Shown here in pieces: positions 58,244-64,000 of a DNA stretch of 64,000 bases (within the stretch, counting starts at the first letter, position 1; each line of letters opens with the position of its first letter). Origin of the DNA: Candidatus Latescibacterota bacterium (GTDB taxonomy: Bacteria > Krumholzibacteriota > Krumholzibacteriia > G020349025); the NCBI GenBank assembly GCA_020349025.1, contig CP070763.1:3525479-3589478 (forward strand), written 5' to 3'. Made by a program: the position numbers and the translations under genes. Below the pieces are notes generated by a model. That model worked only from the letters and a program-made list of their open reading frames with translations, searched no databases and was not told the DNA's origin.

Positions 58244-59512
58244 TCAGGTGTCCGTTCCCGATTCACTCCAGGCGATGCGCCCACCCGTGACAACGATCGC
58301 AGCGTTGTTCACGCCGAAGTGGTACGGAACCTCGCGATAGTCGTTCCCCTGCGTGACCACCAGGTCGCAGCGACGACCCGGCTCCAGACTCCCGACGCTC
58401 TCACCCTCTCCGATCGCGTAGGCCGCATTCAAAGTGCAGGCCGTCAGGGCTTCGTCTGGCGTCATTCGCATCATCGAGCAAGCGAGCGACCAGATTGCCT
58501 GCATGCTCGGGCAATGACTCGACCCCGGGTTGAAGTCGGTCGCCAGTGCCACGATCGCGCCCGCCTGGACCAGCGCACGCGCGGGTGCGTAGTCGCGCAT
58601 TGCCAACCCGAAGCTCGTCCCAGGCAGCAACACGGCAGCCGTTTCCGAGCCGGCGAGCGCCTGGATCCCGCCCGGCGACACGCGAATCAAATGATCCGCC
58701 GACGTGGCTCCGAGTCGACACGCGAGCTCCGCGCCGCCATACGCTTCGAGCTCGTCTGCGTGCAGCTTGGGGGCCAGCCCGTGCCGCACACCCGCACGCA
58801 GGATCTCCTCGCTCTCCCCCAGCGTGAAGACGCTCGGCTCGCAAAACACGTCGTTGAACGTAGCCAGACCTGCCGCCTGCGGCAGCATCTCCTCCACGAC
58901 CAGACGGATGTACTCTGCGCGCCGCTCGCGATACTCGGCTGGGATCTCGTGCGCACCCAGAAACGTCGGGACCACGCGAATCGGCACTTCGGCTGCGGCA
59001 CGCTGGATCACCCGGAGCGACTTGAGCTCGTCCTCCAGAGTGAGTCCGTAGCCGCTCTTGATCTCGACCGTCGTCGTCCCGTGCGCCAGCATGCGGCGCA
59101 GGCGCGAAACCGTCAGCTGGACGAGCTCCTCCTCGCTGCGCCGTCGCAGATCACGCACGCTGGAGTGGATTCCGCCCCCCGCTGCCGCAATCTCGATGTA
59201 GCTCTTGCCGGCGATGCGCGCGGCGTACTCCGCCGGACGCGCGCAACCGAAGATGGCGTGGGTGTGGGGATCGACGAAACCTGGAATCACGCTGCCTCGT
59301 CGCGCATCGACCTCGACACACTCCGGTGCGCGTTCGATTTGTCCGAGGACTTCTCGCTCCGCTCCACACGCGACGATGACGCCGCCCCGCGCAGCGAGCG
59401 CCGCGCGTTCGATGCGTCGCACGCGTCCGAGCTCTTCGCCGCGCCGCGGGCGGCCACCCGTTGGCGAGACGATCTCGCTGCAGTTGAACAGCAGAAAATC
59501 GACACCCGTCAC
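58244..59512 (-). CDS. hutI: Imidazolonepropionase
   Basis: Third step of histidine degradation; hydrolyses 4-imidazolone-5-propionate to N-formimino-glutamate. It has 422 residues. Amidohydrolase motifs: GFVDPHTHAIFGCARPAEY (HxH metal pair), EIKSGYGLTLEDELK, FLGAHEIPAEYRE, KLHADELEAYGGAELA, SADHL and ATDFNPGSSHCPSM. The start is GTG 59512, five bases after GGAGGATGGT. It lies 87 bases after hutU. Confidence 0.96.
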   Translation of the reverse strand: MTGVDFLLFNCSEIVSPTGGRPRRGEELGRVRRIERAALAARGGVIVACGAEREVLGQIERAPECVEVDARRGSVIPGFVDPHTHAIFGCARPAEYAARIAGKSYIEIAAAGGGIHSSVRDLRRRSEEELVQLTVSRLRRMLAHGTTTVEIKSGYGLTLEDELKSLRVIQRAAAEVPIRVVPTFLGAHEIPAEYRERRAEYIRLVVEEMLPQAAGLATFNDVFCEPSVFTLGESEEILRAGVRHGLAPKLHADELEAYGGAELACRLGATSADHLIRVSPGGIQALAGSETAAVLLPGTSFGLAMRDYAPARALVQAGAIVALATDFNPGSSHCPSMQAIWSLACSMMRMTPDEALTACTLNAAYAIGEGESVGSLEPGRRCDLVVTQGNDYREVPYHFGVNNAAIVVTGGRIAWSESGTDT

Positions 59513-59599
59513 ACCATCCTCCGAGGTCGCTCGACCCACGCGGCGCGGAATGGCAACGGCGTCGACAAACACAGACGCGCTTGCACGCGTCGCGTGTCG

Positions 59600-61291
59600 T
59601 CACCGCTCGGCCATCGGCAGCCGCAACCCGTGTCGTTGTGCGGCATGCAACGCCTCGGAGTATCCGGCGTCGGCATGTCGTGCAATTCCCATGCCCGGGT
59701 CACAAGTCAGAACTCTGCGCAACCTTGCGGTCGCTTCGGGAGTCCCGTCGGCAACGATCACCATTCCGGCGTGGATCGACAAGCCCATGCCGACACCGCC
59801 GCCGTGATGGATCGACACCCACGTCGCGCCGCTGACGGCGTTCAGAAGCGCGTTCAACAACGGCCAGTCGGCGACGGCATCGCTGCCGTCGCGCATCCCC
59901 TCGGTTTCGCGATAGGGGCTCGCAACCGATCCAGAATCGAGGTGGTCGCGACCGATGACGATCGGTGCGCGCAGCTCCCCGCGCGCGACCAGCTCGTTGA
60001 GAGCCACACCAAAACGCTCGCGCTGACCGTAGCCGAGCCAACAGATACGCGAAGGAAGCCCCTGGAACGTCACCTGCTCGCGCGCCATCCGGATCCAGCG
60101 GCAGAGTGATTCGTCCTCTGCGAAGAGCTCGAGCACAAGCTCATCGGTACGCGCGATGTCCGCTTCCTCGCCGGACAGCGCCACCCAGCGGAACGGGCCG
60201 CGGCCCTCGCAGAAGAGGGGCCGCACGTACGCCGGAACGAAGCCGGGGTAGTCGAATGCCTCGCCGACGCCGGCGCGAAGCGCTTGTCCACGCAGGTTGT
60301 TGCCGTAGTCGAAGACGACGCTGCCGTGCTTCTGGAAATCCAGCATGGCGCGACAGTGCCGAGCCATCGACTGCAGGCTGCGCTCGATGTAGGCGCTCGC
60401 GTCGCTCTGGCGCAGCGAGCGCGCTGCTTCCAGATCGAGCCCCTGAGGCACGTAGCCGTTGAGCTCGTCGTGCGCCGAAGTCTGGTCGGTGACGACGTCG
60501 GGATGAAAGCCGCGTCGAACGAGCTCGGGAAGAACGTCGGCACAGTTTCCCACCAAGCCGATCGAAAGCGGCGCGCGCCGGCGTCGCGCCTCCTCGGCAC
60601 GCTCGACCGCGGCGTCGACCGACGTCTCCATCACCTCGCAATAGCGCATCTGCACGCGGCGACGCACGCGCTCCGGGTCCACCTCGACCGCAATACACAC
60701 GCCACCGTTCATGGTCACGGCCAGGGGCTGCGCGCCACCCATGCCACCCAGTCCGCCGGTGAGGACGATCCGCCCCGCCAGGCTGCCGCCGAAGTCCTGG
60801 CGTCCGCAAGCTGCAAGCGTTTCGTACGTGCCCTGCAGAATCCCCTGCGTGCCGATGTAGATCCAGCTCCCCGCCGTCATCTGCCCGTACATGAGCAGAC
60901 CCTTGCGATCGAGCTCGTGGAAATGCTGCCAGGTCGCCCACTGCGGCACCAGGTTCGAGTTGGCCAGCAGCACGCGCGGCGCATCCGCATGCGTGCTGAA
61001 GACGGCCACCGGCTTCCCCGACTGGACGAGCAGCGTCTCATCGGCCTCGAGCGTCGAAAGCGACTGCAGGATTGCACGCGCGGCCTCCCAGTTGCGCGCC
61101 GCTTTGCCGATGCCGCCGTAGACGACGAGATCTTCCGGCTTCTCCGCCACCTCGGGGTCGAGGTTGTTGCAGAACATGCGCAACGCCGCCTCCTGCGGCC
61201 ACCCTTTGCAGGAAAGCGTCGTCCCGCGTGGCGCCCGCAAGCGGCGTGAAGAAATACCCGCTTCGATGTCGAACACCTGGGTTCGGCTCAT
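59600..61291 (-). CDS. hutU: Urocanate hydratase
   Basis: Second step of histidine degradation, NAD-dependent. 563 residues. Signatures: the N-terminal [40 protein letters not shown], the NAD-binding [34 protein letters not shown], and [16 protein letters not shown] at 61291 with GGGAGGTGTGCC upstream. It lies 22 bases after hutH. Confidence 0.97.
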   Translation of the reverse strand: MSRTQVFDIEAGISSRRLRAPRGTTLSCKGWPQEAALRMFCNNLDPEVAEKPEDLVVYGGIGKAARNWEAARAILQSLSTLEADETLLVQSGKPVAVFSTHADAPRVLLANSNLVPQWATWQHFHELDRKGLLMYGQMTAGSWIYIGTQGILQGTYETLAACGRQDFGGSLAGRIVLTGGLGGMGGAQPLAVTMNGGVCIAVEVDPERVRRRVQMRYCEVMETSVDAAVERAEEARRRRAPLSIGLVGNCADVLPELVRRGFHPDVVTDQTSAHDELNGYVPQGLDLEAARSLRQSDASAYIERSLQSMARHCRAMLDFQKHGSVVFDYGNNLRGQALRAGVGEAFDYPGFVPAYVRPLFCEGRGPFRWVALSGEEADIARTDELVLELFAEDESLCRWIRMAREQVTFQGLPSRICWLGYGQRERFGVALNELVARGELRAPIVIGRDHLDSGSVASPYRETEGMRDGSDAVADWPLLNALLNAVSGATWVSIHHGGGVGMGLSIHAGMVIVADGTPEATARLRRVLTCDPGMGIARHADAGYSEALHAAQRHGLRLPMAER

Positions 61292-61313
61292 GGCACACCT
61301 CCCATTGGACGCG

Positions 61314-62858
61314 TCAAATCGCAGTCTGCAACGCTCCGCCGCACGCCGACTCCACGGCAGCGACCACCTCGCGCAACGTCGTTTCCTGTGCGAGCGTCTC
61401 GATGTCCGCCGCCAACACGCGATCTTCCTGCAGGCGCGGGACGTGCCAGCGCACCGCATCGAGCCCCGCTCTCGTTCCGCGCCCGCACGCGAGCGGAGCA
61501 TGAAACTCGAGTGCCTGGGATGCCGCCAACAACTCGGCACCCACCACCCCGCGCACGTTGCGCAGGACGCGCGGCAGGCGTGCTGCGGCAACGCTTCCCA
61601 TACTGTTGTGATCCTCGGTCCCGCCTCCGGTCACGACGTTGTCGAGGGTGGCAGCGTGCCCCAGGGTTCGGTTCTCCGACACCAACGCAGCAGCCAGATA
61701 CTGCGACATCATCAGACCCGACTGCACGCCCGGGTTGTCGACGAGGCAGCGTGGCAGCGCCTCGACGTCGTTGTCGTAGAGAAGGTGGAAGAGCCTGCGC
61801 TCGGCGACGCTGCCGATCTCAGCCAGCGCCACGCCGAGATGATCCAGCGCCATGGCCACGGGCTGGCCATGGAAGTTGCCGCCGGAGACCACGCGACCAT
61901 CTTCCGGAAACACGAGCGGGTTGTCGGTGACCGCATCCGCCTCGACCTGCAAAACACCCTCGACGTAGCGCAGCGCATCCTGTGAGGCGCCGAGAATCTG
62001 CGGCATGCAACGCATCGAGTATGCATCCTGCACACGCTGGCAGCCTGCGTGGCTCGCCACAATCTGGCTGCCTTCGAGGAGACGCGCGAGGTTGGCGGCG
62101 ACGGCGCGCTGACCCGGATGCCCGCGCAGGGCGTGCAGCCCCGCGTCGAAAGCGGTCACGCTGCCGAGCATCGCCTCCAGCGACATGGCGCCTGAGACTT
62201 GCGAAGCGAGCAATACGACCTGCGCCTCGGCGCAGGCGAGGATGCCGAACGCGGTCATGTACTGCGTGCCGTTGATGAGCGCCAGACCCTCCTTCGGTCC
62301 CAATCGATACGGCTCGAGGCCGGCACGCGCCAGCGCCCGGGCCGTGGGCATGCGCTCGCCGGCATGCAACACCTCTCCTTCACCGAGCAGCGCCAGACCG
62401 ATGTGCGCGAGAGGCGCGAGGTCGCCGCTCGCGCCCACCGAGCCCTTCTCCGGCACGACGGGCGCAAGATCGTGATTCAGAAGCGCCAGAAGCGCCTCCA
62501 CCAAGCCGACGCGGACGCCCGAGTAACCGCGTGTGAGAGAGTGGGCGCGCAACACCAGCATCGCGCGCACGACTGGAATCGGGATGGGATCGCCGTAGCC
62601 GACCGCATGGCTGCGGATGAGATTCACCTGCACCTTCTGGATGTCGGAGTCGGAGATGCGTCGACGCGCGAACGGACCAAAGCCGGTGGTGATCCCGTAG
62701 AGTGCTTCTCCACTCGCGACCGCCGCCTCCAAGGCGGCCGCGCCGCGCTGCAGCTGGTGGCGCGCCGTGTCCCCCAGCGTCACGCGCGCGCCGGCGGCCA
62801 CGGCGCAGACGGCATCGATCTCGAGGTGGTGGCCATCGAGCGTGATGCGGTCGGGCAT
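61314..62858 (-). CDS. hutH: Histidine ammonia-lyase
   Basis: First step of histidine degradation; eliminates ammonia to give urocanate. 514 residues. The MIO cofactor triad Ala-Ser-Gly is at 143-145 in [17 protein letters not shown]; also [22 protein letters not shown], and [17 protein letters not shown] at 62858 ([14 protein letters not shown]) with GGGAGGAAGA upstream. It is the first hut gene, 50 bases after the sirtuin gene. hutG/ftcD and hutC are not in the window. Confidence 0.97.
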   Translation of the reverse strand: MPDRITLDGHHLEIDAVCAVAAGARVTLGDTARHQLQRGAAALEAAVASGEALYGITTGFGPFARRRISDSDIQKVQVNLIRSHAVGYGDPIPIPVVRAMLVLRAHSLTRGYSGVRVGLVEALLALLNHDLAPVVPEKGSVGASGDLAPLAHIGLALLGEGEVLHAGERMPTARALARAGLEPYRLGPKEGLALINGTQYMTAFGILACAEAQVVLLASQVSGAMSLEAMLGSVTAFDAGLHALRGHPGQRAVAANLARLLEGSQIVASHAGCQRVQDAYSMRCMPQILGASQDALRYVEGVLQVEADAVTDNPLVFPEDGRVVSGGNFHGQPVAMALDHLGVALAEIGSVAERRLFHLLYDNDVEALPRCLVDNPGVQSGLMMSQYLAAALVSENRTLGHAATLDNVVTGGGTEDHNSMGSVAAARLPRVLRNVRGVVGAELLAASQALEFHAPLACGRGTRAGLDAVRWHVPRLQEDRVLAADIETLAQETTLREVVAAVESACGGALQTAI

Positions 62859-62908
62859 TCTTCCTCCCGGGCTTGTGTTTGCATCGTGCGCCGACGCCGT
62901 GGGCGGCG

Positions 62909-63754
62909 TCAACTGCGCCGACGCTGCCGATCCGCGTCGGCGCTGGCGCGAAACGCCCGCACCAGCTCGGGAAGCACCCGCGCTGCCGGACCCGCGACGT
63001 GCACGCCTGCAGCCTGCGCCAGGCGCGAGAAGGGGTTCGTTTCCGGATTGACGTCGATGATCGCGACGCCGCGGTTCGCCGCGATCATTCCCATCTGCAT
63101 GGGAAGAGTGGTGGCACCCGACGTGCCCACCACGATGAGCAGCGCTGCGTCACTCACCGCGCCGATCGAGCTTTCGTAGCGGTAGCGAGGCTCGTCGTAG
63201 GTCTCGTCGAACCACAACACGTGCGGACGCAACCAACTGCCGCAGTGCCGACAGTGCAGCGCTTCACGCTCGCGTGGTCCGAGCGTGCAACCGCGCGCCC
63301 AGGCGCCGTGCAGCGGCATCGGCACGAGCTCGTTCACACACTCCGCAGCGCAGCGTGCAAAGTCGAGGTTGCCATGGATGGAATACGTGCGCTCGGCGCT
63401 GTTCCCGGCCCGAAGGTGCAGTCCATCCACGTTCTGTGTGACCAGACGGAAACGATCCTGCAGCAGCGTTTCCAGGTCGACCAGCGCCCGATGACCTGCG
63501 TTCGGCTGCGCCTGCTGGCAGATGCTGCGGCGGTAGAGGTACCAGCTCCACACTGCGTCCGGCTGACGCTCGAAGAAGCCCCAGGTGGCAATCTCCTGGG
63601 GCTGATACTCACGCGATCCGATCGTCCAAAGGCCCTCGGGACCGCGAAAGGTCGGGATGCCGCTCTCCGCCGAGATCCCGGCGCCGGTGAGAACGACCAC
63701 GCGCGCGCCCCGCGCACGCTCCAGAATCGCCTGCAACTTCGATGCTGCCGTCAC
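62909..63754 (-). CDS. Sirtuin (Sir2-family NAD-dependent protein deacylase)
   Basis: 281 residues. GAGISAESGIPTFRGPEGLW (NAD site), TQNVDGLHLRAG, the catalytic histidine in YSIHGNLDFARC, and a zinc ribbon CAAEC ... CRHCG. The helix after the NAD loop contains WYLYRRS; a Tyr-x-x-Arg pair in this place marks class III (SirT5/CobB) sirtuins that accept succinyl and malonyl lysine. The start is GTG 63754, nine bases after GGGGGGAGG, five bases past the helicase stop. It may be co-transcribed with the hut genes. Confidence 0.93.
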   Translation of the reverse strand: MTAASKLQAILERARGARVVVLTGAGISAESGIPTFRGPEGLWTIGSREYQPQEIATWGFFERQPDAVWSWYLYRRSICQQAQPNAGHRALVDLETLLQDRFRLVTQNVDGLHLRAGNSAERTYSIHGNLDFARCAAECVNELVPMPLHGAWARGCTLGPREREALHCRHCGSWLRPHVLWFDETYDEPRYRYESSIGAVSDAALLIVVGTSGATTLPMQMGMIAANRGVAIIDVNPETNPFSRLAQAAGVHVAGPAARVLPELVRAFRASADADRQRRRS

Positions 63755-63759
63755 TTGGA

Positions 63760-64000
63760 TCAACCTCCCCCCTGGAACCACTCGACGACGTGCTCGACGA
63801 GAGCGTCGGGGTCCTCGAATCTCTGCGCCGGGGCCGGGAGCGAGTCGACGAAGGAATCCCCGTACCCGTGCGTCTCGAGCCGTCCGTCGAGGAGCAGCAC
63901 CGCACCGCGATCGCGCCGTGAGCGGATGAGGCGCCCGAAACCCTGGCGAAAACGCAGCACCGCTTCCGGCAGGACGAAGTCATGGAACGGATCCTCGCCG
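63760..64000 (-). CDS. DinG/YoaA-type ATP-dependent DNA helicase (C-terminal fragment)
   Basis: Only the last 79 or so codons are in the window; the start lies beyond the right edge. Visible: VLPEAVLRFRQGFGRLIRSR, which is helicase motif VI (QGxGRLIRS) of the XPD/DinG superfamily 2 group, then DRGAVLLLDGRL and a tail to WFQGGG. The catalytic motifs I-V are off the edge. DinG-like helicases unwind R-loops and repair intermediates. Confidence 0.85.
   Translation of the reverse strand, partial: GEDPFHDFVLPEAVLRFRQGFGRLIRSRRDRGAVLLLDGRLETHGYGDSFVDSLPAPAQRFEDPDALVEHVVEWFQGGG

Noticed and set aside
1-64000. CRISPR array, prophage or insertion sequence
   Set aside because: I saw no regularly spaced repeats, no integrase or transposase, and no terminal inverted repeats; the window reads as ordinary chromosomal core plus accessory genes.

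Overview
The window is GC-rich (about two thirds by eye) chromosomal DNA from a free-living Gram-negative (diderm) bacterium. Markers are a secretin, TolC-like and TonB-dependent outer-membrane proteins, lipoproteins and an HtrB/LpxL-type acyltransferase. Two features bear on lineage. The type IV pilus locus follows the gene order known from Myxococcus xanthus: pilB-T-C-S-R-A, ABC transporter pair, pilD, pilM-N-O-P-Q. A very large gingipain-type protein ends in a FlgD/Por-like 'PNPFNPST ... SGVYFYRL' domain typical of FCB-related candidate phyla such as Eisenbacteria and Krumholzibacteriota. I would place it near such a deltaproteobacterial or FCB-allied lineage, but sequence reading alone does not settle this. 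I saw no rRNA, tRNA, CRISPR array, prophage or insertion sequence. Almost every gene lies on the minus strand.

Layout, left to right. 1-4.3 kb: F-type ATP synthase operon (atpZ, an atpI-like gene, atpB, E, F, H, A; atpA runs off the left edge). 4.4-5.6 kb: spoVG and a rhomboid protease. 5.9-9 kb: a double zinc-finger anti-sigma-like protein and a TPR protein ending in a CBM48-like fold. About 9.1-9.7 kb: a frameshifted glycosyltransferase remnant. 10.1-11.4 kb: plus-strand HU and TonB-like genes. 11.4-22.5 kb: beta-helix protein, moeA, a TolC/permease/membrane-fusion export set without its ATPase, and a 1526-residue C25 peptidase. 22.6-25.5 kb: a compact operon of a ParA ATPase fused to a glycogen-binding (CBM48) domain, a second ParA-like protein with a ruined Walker A, and two small proteins. 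I consider this the best candidate for an undescribed system. 25.5-35.6 kb: NlpC/P60 lipoprotein, unknown lipoprotein, membrane protein, acyltransferase, dprA, obg, aminotransferase, coaD, rsmD, aroK and aroC. 35.7-52.4 kb: the complete type IV pilus cluster with its own PilS/PilR and three sigma-54-like promoters. 52.6-58.2 kb: comEA-like, TonB-dependent receptor, ECF S-component, PHP phosphoesterase and a TPR protein. 58.2-62.9 kb: histidine utilisation hutI, hutU, hutH. 62.9-64 kb: a sirtuin and the end of a DinG-type helicase.

How the genes fit together. PilS/PilR with sigma-54 elements before pilB, pilA and pilM point to one co-ordinated pilus regulon. pilA also has a long leader with five predicted hairpins. 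The pilus, a ComEA-like DNA-binding protein and DprA together imply natural transformation. The ParA-CBM48 operon suggests ParA-style positioning of, or signalling from, an alpha-glucan store; this is inference. Several genes appear to use rare start codons (ATT for atpF, CTG for aroK) placed exactly downstream of good Shine-Dalgarno sequences.
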